Positions 18,498-27,912 of a stretch of 64,000 bases of DNA are shown piece after piece. Below the pieces are notes generated by a model. It had not been told where the DNA came from and did not search any database. It saw only the letters and a list, made by a program, of their open reading frames with translations. The stretch is from an uncultured Ruminococcus sp. (lineage in GTDB: Bacteria; Bacillota; Clostridia; Oscillospirales; Acutalibacteraceae), in the NCBI GenBank assembly GCA_902785555.1, contig CACZZB010000003.1, positions 62,001-126,000 on the forward strand, in the 5' to 3' direction. The number at the start of each line of letters is the position of its first letter. The first letter of the stretch is position 1. A program made the translations under genes and the position numbers.

Positions 18498-21400
18498 ATG
18501 GCAAATGTGAAATACGGCATTAAAAAAGCGACAAGTATTTTAATGTCAGCGGTACTTTCAATGTCAGTATTTTCGGGCATGAGTGCTTTGAACGTCAATG
18601 CAGTGTCGTATTCCGAGATGTCTGCACTTGACCAGTATGCGTACAGCGGAGATGACCTTGGTGCAGTGTATACGCCTTCATCAACTACTTTCAAGGTCTG
18701 GGCACCCACAGCTTCAAAAGTACAGATAAAGCGTTACAAGACAGGCAGTGATTCCGAAAGCGGTGCGGCAGTTATCGAAACAAAGGACATGACGAAACAA
18801 AGTCAGGGTGTATGGTCGATAACTATTTCGGGTGACCTGAAAAATACATATTATACGTATCTTGTGACGGTTGACGGCACTACAAGGGAAACTGTCGATA
18901 TTTATGCACGTTCAACAGGTGTCAACGGTATGCGTGGAATGGTCGTTGACCTTGACGGCACAGACCCGACAGGATGGGCTAATGATAAGCGAGTAGACTG
19001 TGACAATCAGACAGACGCTATTATCTGGGAAGCTCATGTAAGGGATTTTTCATCATCAGACGATTCAGGCATGAAAAATAAAGGCAAATATCTTGCCTTT
19101 ACCGAAACGGGTACTACTGTGAATAATGACGGAGTACATAAAACCGGTATTGATTATCTGGAAGATTTGGGTGTAACTCACGTTCATCTTTTGCCTGTAT
19201 ATGACTACGGCAGCGTTGATGAAACAAAATTAAGCACAGACCAGTTCAACTGGGGCTATGACCCTATGAACTACAATACGCCTGAAGGCTCTTATTCAAC
19301 GAATCCATACGACGGCAGTGTCCGTGTAAAAGAGTTCAAACAGATGGTGCAGGCTCTGCATAAAAAGAATATAGGCGTTGTAATGGACGTTGTATATAAC
19401 CATACTTATGCAGGCTCGGATAATAAAAATGATTGGTTCAACTATACAGTCCCCAATTATTATTACAGACAGAATGCAAAAGGCGGTTTTTCAAATGCCT
19501 CGGGCTGCGGAAATGAAACTGCAAGTGACCGTGCAATGTATCAGAAATACATGATAGATTCTCTTGTCTATTGGGCAACGGAATATCATCTTGACGGCTT
19601 CAGATTTGACCTTATGGGTGTACATGATACAGATACAATGAATAAGATACGTGCTGCACTCGATAAGATAGACCCTGATATACTCATTTACGGAGAGCCT
19701 TGGACAGCCGATACCACTACTTGTCCGAAAGCTACTGCTACTCAGCCGAACATGAAGCTTGTTTCGGAAGAAATAGCAGCTTTCAACGATAAAGTAAGAG
19801 ATGCGATAAAAGGAAGCTGTTTCAATGCGGCAGACCCGGGATTTATACAGGGTGCAGGCTTTGAAGAAGCTCTCAAGGGCGGTATACAGGCAAATTCAAC
19901 TACAATGTCAGGTACAAGCCAATGGTCGAAACAGCCTTCACAGACTGTTACATATACCTCGGCACATGATAACTATACACTTTATGACAAGCTCGTAAAA
20001 TCCGTCAAAGGCGGTTCGGGCTACGGCAACAGATATGATGACCTCGTAGCTATGAATAAAATTGCAGGCGGCATTATCCTTACATCTCAGGGAATGTCAT
20101 TCTTCCAGGCAGGCGAGGAATTTGCGAGAAGCAAATACGGTGATGAAAACAGCTATAAGTCACCTACAAATGTCAATCAGCTCAAATGGCAGAATACTAT
20201 TACCTACAATGATATTTATTCTTATTACAAGGGACTTATCGAAATAAGAAAAGCATATTCACCGTTCAGAGACCCGACCAATACAAGCAACGGAACGATA
20301 TATTTCTCATGGGGAACGAATTTCCCGTCGAATGTCGTTGCATTTACAATGTATAACAAGATAAATCCGGGCAGTGAATGGAACTTCGTGGCAGTTATCC
20401 ATAATGCAAATGCCTATCAACAGACAGTGACCCTGCGTACCTATGACGGAGTTACACTTCCGTCACAGTGGGTGATACTTGCAGACGGCACTAAGGCAGG
20501 TACGGTTTCCCTCGGTACAACAGGCAGTACCGTTACTGTTCCGGGACGTTCAACGATGGTACTCGTTGACAAGACGAGCTTTGACAATACAAGCCTTGAC
20601 AAAAAGTGCACTGTCACTGTCAACCACGTTGTAAACGGTCAGAATTACAAGACTGAAACTCTCAAAGGCAATGAGGGTACATCTTATACAACTTCACCTC
20701 TTTCGGAACTTGTAAATCAGGGATATGATGTAAAAGTAACAGGTTCGGCAAGCGGTACTTTCTCAAAAGCCGGTGCGACTGTCACATATACTTATACCAT
20801 TGACGATTCAAAGATAGGTACAGTGACTGTAAAATATCAGGATATGTCCGGTACTGCAATTTCATCCGATGACACTTATACGGGACTTATCGGAAAATCA
20901 TATTCATATCAGCCGAAAACTATAAAAGGCTATGAATATGTTTCAACAACCGGAAACGCAAGCGGTACATTTGCAAAGACACCTGCAACGATTATTTTCA
21001 AATATCAGGAAGTAGAAGAAGAAAAACTCACGGTGCATTATTATAATTCGTCAGGTTGGTCAAAGGTATGTATGTATGTCTATACGGAAAGCGGAACTTC
21101 CACCAAACAGCTTACGGGAGCATGGCCGGGCAAAGTCATGGCTCAGGTAGATGATAATTGGTTCATTGGTGAAATAGATACGACTGAAAGTGCGTTGTTC
21201 ATAGCAAACAACAATAACAATGGCAGTCAGGATCCCAACGGTGTCGGTACGGCAGGCTATAAAGTTCAGGGCGAAGTCTGGATAAAATCAGGCAAGGTTT
21301 ATCCGACAGGTAAAGTAAGTGTAAAGTATTCAACGGAAGACGGAAAAATACTTGGCTCGGAAACTCTGAAAGGCATGGCAGACGGTACAAATAAATATAC

Positions 21401-22643
21401 CACTTCTGCAAAGACCTTTGACGGATATACACTGACGGCTACACCGACAAATGCATCCGGCATTTATAAAGATGGTACAGCAACAGTAAATTATGTTTAT
21501 AAGTCCAATGAGATAATCATAAAAGAACTCGAAAATAATTCAACGCTTTCTGCTGAAAGTATTAAGCTCGGTGAAACCATAACAGCGAAAGGCTCTGCAA
21601 CAGGCGGTACAGAACCGTATCAGTATCAGGTAGTCTACAAAAAAGCTGCCGACAGCAAATGGTCAACCGCACAGAGCTATAAAGAGAATACAACGGTCAC
21701 ATTCAAGCCTGCTTCGGCAACAACTTATGATGTATGTGTGAAGGTCAAGGACAGCACAGGCAAGGAAATCAAAAAATTCTTTACGGTGACAGTATCAGGT
21801 TCAAATACTTTGACAAACAATTCAACGCTGTCAGCCGAAAATATCAAGTTGGGTGAAACGATAACAGCCAAAGGCGTGGCTTCGGGCGGTACGGCACCAT
21901 ATCAGTATCAGGTAGTTTATAAACAAACTTCTCAGACGAAATGGGCTACGGCACAGGCCTATAAAGCCAATACGACAGTTACATTCAAGCCCGCCTCGGC
22001 AACAACTTATGATGTATGCGTGAAAGTTAAGGACAGCACGGGTACAGAAGTTAAAAAATTCTTTACAGTGACGGTTTCAGGCTCAAAGGCTCTTACGAAT
22101 AATTCAACGATTTCGGCAGAATCAATATCACTTGGAAGTACATTTACGGCAAAAGGTTCTGCAACAGGCGGTACAGGCTCATATACATACGCTTTCTATT
22201 ATAAGCAGACGGCACAGACAAAATGGACTGAAAAACAGACATTCAAATCCAACAGTACAGTATCAATAAAGCCTGCAAAAGCTACGACTTATGATGTATG
22301 TATAAAAGTAAAAGACAGCTCGGGCAAAATCGAGAAGAAATATTTCACAGTAAATGTTACAAGCGGAGTTCTTGCGAATAATTCAACTATTTCTTCGGAA
22401 TCTGTAACATTAGGAAACAGTATCGCCGTTGAGTGTAAAGCGACAGGCGGAAAGACTCCTTACAAGTATGCGATATATTATAAACAGACATCTTCCTCAA
22501 CATGGGAAACAAGACAGGATTTCAGTGACAACACCTCAAATACTGTAAAACCTGCAAAGAAAACAACTTATGATATATGTGTTAAAGTAAAGGACAGCTC
22601 AGGTACAGTAGCGAAAAAATATTTCACTTTGACCGTAAAATGA
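18498..22643 (+). CDS. Secreted modular type I pullulanase (GH13) with starch-binding and Ig-like repeats
   Basis: A 1381-residue secreted starch debranching enzyme cleaving alpha-1,6 links. Signal peptide residues 1-~35. A CBM48-like domain (~50-150) precedes a GH13 barrel with FNWGYDP at 250-256 (the pullulanase YNWGYDP signature), nucleophile D371 in G-F-R-F-D-L, acid/base E400 in Y-G-E-P-W and transition-state stabiliser D491 in S-A-H-D-N. The catalytic part ends near 690. It is followed by two MucBP-like repeats, a CBM26-type starch-binding module (~845-935, W-P-G-K-V-M near the start), a third MucBP-like unit, and four ~90-residue Ig-like repeats starting N-N-S-T-(L/I)-S. No dockerin, LPXTG motif or SLH domain is seen, so attachment must come from another feature. 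AGAGGGA precedes the ATG. Confidence 0.92.
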   Translation: MANVKYGIKKATSILMSAVLSMSVFSGMSALNVNAVSYSEMSALDQYAYSGDDLGAVYTPSSTTFKVWAPTASKVQIKRYKTGSDSESGAAVIETKDMTKQSQGVWSITISGDLKNTYYTYLVTVDGTTRETVDIYARSTGVNGMRGMVVDLDGTDPTGWANDKRVDCDNQTDAIIWEAHVRDFSSSDDSGMKNKGKYLAFTETGTTVNNDGVHKTGIDYLEDLGVTHVHLLPVYDYGSVDETKLSTDQFNWGYDPMNYNTPEGSYSTNPYDGSVRVKEFKQMVQALHKKNIGVVMDVVYNHTYAGSDNKNDWFNYTVPNYYYRQNAKGGFSNASGCGNETASDRAMYQKYMIDSLVYWATEYHLDGFRFDLMGVHDTDTMNKIRAALDKIDPDILIYGEPWTADTTTCPKATATQPNMKLVSEEIAAFNDKVRDAIKGSCFNAADPGFIQGAGFEEALKGGIQANSTTMSGTSQWSKQPSQTVTYTSAHDNYTLYDKLVKSVKGGSGYGNRYDDLVAMNKIAGGIILTSQGMSFFQAGEEFARSKYGDENSYKSPTNVNQLKWQNTITYNDIYSYYKGLIEIRKAYSPFRDPTNTSNGTIYFSWGTNFPSNVVAFTMYNKINPGSEWNFVAVIHNANAYQQTVTLRTYDGVTLPSQWVILADGTKAGTVSLGTTGSTVTVPGRSTMVLVDKTSFDNTSLDKKCTVTVNHVVNGQNYKTETLKGNEGTSYTTSPLSELVNQGYDVKVTGSASGTFSKAGATVTYTYTIDDSKIGTVTVKYQDMSGTAISSDDTYTGLIGKSYSYQPKTIKGYEYVSTTGNASGTFAKTPATIIFKYQEVEEEKLTVHYYNSSGWSKVCMYVYTESGTSTKQLTGAWPGKVMAQVDDNWFIGEIDTTESALFIANNNNNGSQDPNGVGTAGYKVQGEVWIKSGKVYPTGKVSVKYSTEDGKILGSETLKGMADGTNKYTTSAKTFDGYTLTATPTNASGIYKDGTATVNYVYKSNEIIIKELENNSTLSAESIKLGETITAKGSATGGTEPYQYQVVYKKAADSKWSTAQSYKENTTVTFKPASATTYDVCVKVKDSTGKEIKKFFTVTVSGSNTLTNNSTLSAENIKLGETITAKGVASGGTAPYQYQVVYKQTSQTKWATAQAYKANTTVTFKPASATTYDVCVKVKDSTGTEVKKFFTVTVSGSKALTNNSTISAESISLGSTFTAKGSATGGTGSYTYAFYYKQTAQTKWTEKQTFKSNSTVSIKPAKATTYDVCIKVKDSSGKIEKKYFTVNVTSGVLANNSTISSESVTLGNSIAVECKATGGKTPYKYAIYYKQTSSSTWETRQDFSDNTSNTVKPAKKTTYDICVKVKDSSGTVAKKYFTLTVK

Positions 22644-22652
22644 TGTAAAGAA

Positions 22653-22712
22653 ATCCCCATAAAGTATACTTGAAAACTTTTGTTTTTTTCAAGTGTCTAC
22701 TTTATGGGGATT
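22653..22712. repeat. IS-end palindrome, copy 2; also bidirectional terminator
   Basis: AATCCCCATAAAGTATACTT pairs with AAGTGTCTACTTTATGGGGA plus TT around a T-rich loop. It is copy 1 (16673-16722) turned over, keeping the arm difference TATAC versus TAGACAC. It lies between the convergent pullulanase and putP genes and can end transcription from both sides. Confidence 0.78.
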
Positions 22713-22743
22713 ATATTAATCATTCGTCAGACAGATTTTTTAA

Positions 22744-24216
22744 TTAATCTTCATATTTTACTGCTTTGTCAAAAAGTTCTTCGACCTCTTTTGCAGGCTC
22801 TTTTGTTACAAATGATACAACAACCGCTGCAATCATTCCTATTACAAATGCCGGTGCAAGTTCATATATGCCCGTTGAACCTGTGAGGAATATCATCCAG
22901 CATATATCTGCTGCCGTACCTGCAACTATTCCTGCAATCGCTCCGTATATGTTAAAGCGTTTCCAGAAAAGTGAAAGGATTATTGACGGACCTATCGCTG
23001 CTCCGAATATGCCCCATGCGTTTGATACAAGGCTCATGATAGAACCCGAATCGGGTGAAGCTGCTATTACAAGGGCAATCAATGCAACTGCAAGCACCAC
23101 TATTCTGCCTGCCCACTGCATTTCCTTGTCACTTGCCTTGTTCTTTCTTATTACAGGCTTGTACACATCACTTGCAAATGATGATGATGCCGACAGAAGC
23201 TGACTGTCTGCCGTACTCATTGAAGCTGCAAGAACTGCCGAAAGAAGTATGCCGGAGAGTACAGGCGGGAATATTTTTCTTACCATTGTAATAAATACAA
23301 GCGAATTTTCATCAATATACTTATCATATCCAAGGAACATCAAGCCTATTACGCCTATTGCCGCAGCAAACAATACGATAAACACTGTCCATGTAATTCC
23401 TATTGCTGCCGATTTTTTCATTTCTTTCTGTGAACGTATCGACATATATCTTATGATGATATGCGGCATTCCGAAATATCCGAGACCCCATGCCATTCCC
23501 GATACTATATCCTGCCAATTCGTTATCGGATTCCAGAAATTCGGATTTGTCACAGCCATCTGCTGTGCAATTTCCTGTGCCTTGTTCATATCAAGTATTG
23601 AAACTGCTGTGACAGTTGCCGTGAGCATTCCAAGGAATATCAACATTCCCTGAAAGAAGTCTGTCCAGCATACTGCCGAAAATCCTCCCAAAAATGTATA
23701 GCCTACAATTATAGCTGCCGCAATATACATTGCAATATTTGCATCCCAGCCTATAACGGTATTGAAAAGCGTTCCGCAAGCTTTCAGGCTTGATGCCGAA
23801 TAGATAGTGTATGCTACCAGAAATACCACTGCACACAATATCTGCAATACCTTTGACTTTGACAAAAATCTGTTTGTCAGATACTGAGGTATTGTAATGG
23901 AGTCATTCGCAACTATCGAAAATTTACGAAGTCTCGGAGCTTCTATTATCCAGCTTATAGTATAGCCGATAGCCAAGCCTACGGGTATCCATATTTGTCC
24001 CAGACCCAACGCATAAATTGATGTAGGCAGACCCATAAGCACCCATGCACTCATGTCGGATGCACCTGCCGACAATGCCGTTACCCAAGGACCCATCTGT
24101 CTTCCGCCGAGAAAATAACTTTTATCTCCTCCGCCCTTGCTCTTGAAGAAAAAGTATACGCCTATTCCGAGCATAAAAAGAAGATACACAATAAAAACAA
24201 CTATTTCCCAGTTCAA
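22744..24216 (-). CDS. putP: Sodium/proline symporter
   Basis: A 490-residue member of the solute:sodium symporter family with about 13 membrane segments. The N-terminus has the family's S-Y-F-L-G-G-R-Q-M-G-P-W-V-T-A-L-S-A-G-A-S-D-M-S, holding sodium and proline ligands, and G-G-F-S-A-V-C-W-T-D near residue 180 agrees with PutP. The start is TTG at 24216, supported by AGGAGG ten bases upstream and no better ATG. It is monocistronic with its own promoter. Proline is the likely substrate by family; the window gives no other clue. Confidence 0.9.
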   Translation of the reverse strand: MNWEIVVFIVYLLFMLGIGVYFFFKSKGGGDKSYFLGGRQMGPWVTALSAGASDMSAWVLMGLPTSIYALGLGQIWIPVGLAIGYTISWIIEAPRLRKFSIVANDSITIPQYLTNRFLSKSKVLQILCAVVFLVAYTIYSASSLKACGTLFNTVIGWDANIAMYIAAAIIVGYTFLGGFSAVCWTDFFQGMLIFLGMLTATVTAVSILDMNKAQEIAQQMAVTNPNFWNPITNWQDIVSGMAWGLGYFGMPHIIIRYMSIRSQKEMKKSAAIGITWTVFIVLFAAAIGVIGLMFLGYDKYIDENSLVFITMVRKIFPPVLSGILLSAVLAASMSTADSQLLSASSSFASDVYKPVIRKNKASDKEMQWAGRIVVLAVALIALVIAASPDSGSIMSLVSNAWGIFGAAIGPSIILSLFWKRFNIYGAIAGIVAGTAADICWMIFLTGSTGIYELAPAFVIGMIAAVVVSFVTKEPAKEVEELFDKAVKYED

Positions 24217-24288
24217 AATTTTTTGACCTCCTGTTTATTTATATTTTCGGGCAATATTCTTACCCGAATATTTTGAATGTGCTTTTAC

Positions 24289-24316
24289 ATTATAACATAT
24301 ACAGTTATTTTTTCAA
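24289..24316 (-). promoter_or_regulatory. Promoter of putP
   Basis: On the minus strand TTGAAA (24316-24311), 16 bases, TATAAT (24294-24289). A CGGG/CCCG hairpin lies between it and the TTG start, near 24246-24275. Confidence 0.65.
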
Positions 24317-24340
24317 ACATTTTTTACGAAAAAAATTCAA

Positions 24341-24371
24341 AAAGAGCGGAGAAATTGCCTCTCCGCTCTTT
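24341..24371 (-). terminator. Terminator of the MoxR/VWA operon
   Basis: AAAGAGCGGAGA pairs fully with TCTCCGCTCTTT across a 7-base loop; the minus-strand continuation is rich in T. It follows the DUF4132 stop by 4 bases. Confidence 0.92.
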
Positions 24372-24375
24372 CATT

Positions 24376-27300
24376 TTACTCGGATACTTTGAAAATAACT
24401 TCAAGCTGATTTATTATCTCACTGAAATATCTTTCATTCACATCATTCAGCTTCAAAGCGTATTCCTCTTTTACATCATCATCTATTTCTGTTTTTGCAT
24501 TTTCGGGCTTATAGAATCTTATCTCGCCTATATCGACTTCTTCACCCATTCCCGATACATACATTCCGCTGAAATTCACTACAACGGCATTGCCCTTCAA
24601 TGTCACTGTACCGTCGGGATTTTTGATACGCTGTGTTATATCTTCCCTGTAAAATGTGCTGAAACAGCCTGCATCAAGCACTGTGCCCTTTTGCCAGCCT
24701 AATTTTGTTATCCTGCCCAAAAGCGTGAAGTCATTTATCTTTCTGTCTTTATAACGCATAAGGGTCTTTTTGCCGACTTCATCTTCTTTTACCCTGTAAA
24801 CCTGTCTTTCAAGCTGTTCTATCGGCTGTATCACTTCATAATCCGAAAGCTGTTCTTTCCATGCCGTAAGAGTATCTTCGTCAAGGTCTATCGGATGTGC
24901 AAGACCTATCATACAATTTTCCGTCAATTCATATTCATCCTCGTCACAGGTATTGAAACTGCCGTCTTCCATATATCTGAATGTCTGTACAAGCTCGTCA
25001 TTCTCATAAGCACACCATACAAGTCCGATAGCAAAGCTGTGCATTACGGGATTCTTTACGAACAGTTCCTTCCATGCTGTGACATTCCATCTTCTGTCTG
25101 CCAGAAGTGCAGTTTCCAAACGTGTTTTCTGTATTGTTATGACACTCTTTAACTGCTTTTTCATCTGTTTGAACTCTGCATTTGACTTTTTTGCAAGAAC
25201 TTCATCATCTTTTTTACCCGGAGCCGGCATTGTCTTTAATTTTTTATCATTCTCGTCAAACACTTCGACTTCAAGTGCAGGCGTCAGATATACTTTGAAT
25301 TTCCTCTCTCCGTAATCGAAAACCTTCTCCATATTTTCATCAAAGCCGAGGTCGGGTACTATCCTGTCACCAAGTTCCTCAGTCGTAATGCCCAATTCCT
25401 CAGCCGCCTTTGACATTGCATCTATTGCGGCATTTTTGACCTGTCGCTGCTTGAATTTATGAGCCATATTATCAACTGCCATAAGTGCCGTTGAGCTTCC
25501 GTTCATTGCCAATGCCCTTACAGCCTCTGCAGCAATAGCTCCCCTTGAATTTTCCGCCCATTCTTTAATATATCTGACTGCAAGTTCCTGCATATCATAT
25601 CCGCCGTGTATCAGGCTGAAATAAAGCACCCATTTTTTCTTTGATTCGGCACCGAGCGATATCCATACATTGAATGTTTCCAATGCCAGTTTATTCAGTT
25701 CATCCTGATTCAGGTCTTTTGCAAGAATTTTTGCATTTTCATTTACGCCCAACTGTGTCATACTCGTATAACTGAGCATTATTGCCTGTACATACTTTTC
25801 ATCTGCAACAGTGCCGTTTGTAAAATGCACTTCCGTGAAATTGGATTTATCATACAGCCATGAAAGCTGTCTGCTTCTTCCGCCCTTGTGTATATCGGCT
25901 ACTATCGTTGTCACCGAAACAGGCTTGTCACCGTCACTTGCAACACTCACGGACAATACTGTCTGTATCTTTTCAATTAATTTCTTGCTCTTTTCTGTTT
26001 CGAGAACTTTCATCAGAACATCTCTGTAATTCTCAGCACCCCATGATGACAGTACATCTACAGCTGTTTCCCTGACGGCTAACTTCTTTGCCTGCAAACA
26101 AGCAATGACTTTTTCTTCATATTCCTTATTCTTTGACATAACATCAACAACTGCCTTTCTGACTTCCTTTGAGCTGTCCTCGAATACTCCGAAAAGCACA
26201 TCCACCTTGCCAACTTCACCGAGATAACGCACATATACCTTTCTTGTGAAAACTCCTCCGTTCATGCACACTCTGTCATAATCCTCATACTTGAAATCTG
26301 ACATATTTCTGACAACAAAATCCTCAAAGCTCTTTTTCTTGTCATACCAAAGATTATTGTCTATCTCATCATAGGACTTGAATCTGTATTCGGCAGGAAC
26401 TTTTTCATCTATAAACTCGCCTATTACCAATTCATCTTTATTGTCGTAAAAATGATAAACCGTTGACGGCACAAGGCTCGGACACTGTATTGCCTTTAAT
26501 GCAAGATAACGTCTTTTAAAACCGCCTATACTTTTTTGGGCACAGGTAGCTATATTTCTGCTTATGTTCGTGTAACGGCTGTAATAATTATTTCCCGACT
26601 GAAAATTACCTTCAAGACTGTCAAAATACGGCTCCAATACGGAAATATCCTTTTCACCCGTCAGATACTCTCTTATTTCCTCTTTGGCAATCTTGGATTT
26701 TTCCATTTCCTCTGTTACTGCAAAATTAAGTATACCTTGGTTAAAATCAAGTTTTTCATTATTAATAGCCTTTGGATTTTCTTTTTTGAGTATATTGTAC
26801 ATCAAATCATAAAACGAACTGTAATAATCCGCTGTCGGCTGATTGAAATAATATGTTCCGTTGTTACTTATTTTTATTTCTTCGTTGAGAGTCATTACAT
26901 AGATAAACTGTTTCGGGTATCTCTTTGCAAACCCATGAAGCATAATTTCCGCTTTCTGACCGTTCTGCTCGACTTTCCACGCATATTTTACAGCCTGCTT
27001 TATACAATCCGTTGCATAACCGTCAACATGACCGTCTACTGCCATTTCAAACACTTTATCAACATTACTTTCAAAATAGCTTATCGGTAAATTGGTATAA
27101 AGTGCTTTGAGGAATTGCATTTCTTTTCCATGTATATACTCCTGCAAAAAATTCTTTATCCTGTCGCTGTGATTCATTGACATGAACATTATCGGCATGA
27201 TGAATTTCATTACATTGCTTTTCGACTTATTCTCCTCTGCCCTGTCAAGAATATAATCCGTCATTTCCTTTATGGCATCACTTTCGGGATTTGATACAAC

Positions 27301-27909
27301 GAGAGATTTTAATTTATCAAGAAAATTCTTTTTATCTTCAGGCTTGGTGTATGCAAGTGCATAAGCATATAATTTCAGCTTTGCATTGGAATACTTTGAT
27401 GTACAGTAATTTTTTCCTGCCTCATACAAAAGTTCGGGGTCACTTTTTGCTGTGGTAATAAGCTTTTGTGATACTATGTTATCAATATTGCACTGTGCTA
27501 TTATCGCAAGCACTTTCATTTTGGCCTGTCTTGCATCATACTTTCTCTGATATGCGTTTAATACTCTGTATGTAAATTTACTGTTGCTGTTATAATAGCT
27601 TTCAAAATTGTATGCAAACATACTGCCTATCGTATTACCGCCTATTGCATCCAAAAACAATACCATTCTGTCATGGTATTCCTTTTCATCGTCATTTCTG
27701 AGTTTATCTATTGTACTTTCCATGGTATAATAATTTGTTCCCTGAAATTCGTAAGTTCCAATACCGTCCAATATGCTTAAATCCATATCCTTAGAGAAAT
27801 CAAAAAAATTCTCTGCTTTCTGCATATCTTCACTGCTGATATTAAGACTGCCTATTGCTTCCATGATATCCTTGTACATTTTGTTTGAATGAAGGTTCAT
27901 TAAATCCAT
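24376..27909 (-). CDS. DUF4132 protein (YehI/MolR-like), last gene of the MoxR/VWA operon
   Basis: A 1177-residue cytosolic protein, mostly helical. Residues ~560-650 and ~800-870 show HEAT-like alpha repeats (V-R-K-A-V-V-D-V-M-S, V-R-E-T-A-V-D-V-L-S-S-W, A-A-E-A-V-R-A-L-A-M-N-G). The C-terminal third carries the DUF4132 domain (V-T-A-W-K-E-L-F-V-K-N-P-V-M-H near 960 and N-D-F-T-L-L-G-R-I-T-K-L-G-W near 1075). Its length is close to E. coli YehI (about 1210 residues). It starts 3 bases after the SWIM gene, so it is certainly cotranscribed. Function is unknown. In context it is probably a large effector or scaffold partner of the MoxR-VWA pair. Confidence 0.85.
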   Translation of the reverse strand: MDLMNLHSNKMYKDIMEAIGSLNISSEDMQKAENFFDFSKDMDLSILDGIGTYEFQGTNYYTMESTIDKLRNDDEKEYHDRMVLFLDAIGGNTIGSMFAYNFESYYNSNSKFTYRVLNAYQRKYDARQAKMKVLAIIAQCNIDNIVSQKLITTAKSDPELLYEAGKNYCTSKYSNAKLKLYAYALAYTKPEDKKNFLDKLKSLVVSNPESDAIKEMTDYILDRAEENKSKSNVMKFIMPIMFMSMNHSDRIKNFLQEYIHGKEMQFLKALYTNLPISYFESNVDKVFEMAVDGHVDGYATDCIKQAVKYAWKVEQNGQKAEIMLHGFAKRYPKQFIYVMTLNEEIKISNNGTYYFNQPTADYYSSFYDLMYNILKKENPKAINNEKLDFNQGILNFAVTEEMEKSKIAKEEIREYLTGEKDISVLEPYFDSLEGNFQSGNNYYSRYTNISRNIATCAQKSIGGFKRRYLALKAIQCPSLVPSTVYHFYDNKDELVIGEFIDEKVPAEYRFKSYDEIDNNLWYDKKKSFEDFVVRNMSDFKYEDYDRVCMNGGVFTRKVYVRYLGEVGKVDVLFGVFEDSSKEVRKAVVDVMSKNKEYEEKVIACLQAKKLAVRETAVDVLSSWGAENYRDVLMKVLETEKSKKLIEKIQTVLSVSVASDGDKPVSVTTIVADIHKGGRSRQLSWLYDKSNFTEVHFTNGTVADEKYVQAIMLSYTSMTQLGVNENAKILAKDLNQDELNKLALETFNVWISLGAESKKKWVLYFSLIHGGYDMQELAVRYIKEWAENSRGAIAAEAVRALAMNGSSTALMAVDNMAHKFKQRQVKNAAIDAMSKAAEELGITTEELGDRIVPDLGFDENMEKVFDYGERKFKVYLTPALEVEVFDENDKKLKTMPAPGKKDDEVLAKKSNAEFKQMKKQLKSVITIQKTRLETALLADRRWNVTAWKELFVKNPVMHSFAIGLVWCAYENDELVQTFRYMEDGSFNTCDEDEYELTENCMIGLAHPIDLDEDTLTAWKEQLSDYEVIQPIEQLERQVYRVKEDEVGKKTLMRYKDRKINDFTLLGRITKLGWQKGTVLDAGCFSTFYREDITQRIKNPDGTVTLKGNAVVVNFSGMYVSGMGEEVDIGEIRFYKPENAKTEIDDDVKEEYALKLNDVNERYFSEIINQLEVIFKVSE

Positions 27910-27912
27910 TTT

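Noticed and set aside
22653..22712. Complete IS element end with transposase after the pullulanase
   Set aside because: Only the palindrome is present; the sequence beyond it is the 3' end of putP on the other strand.
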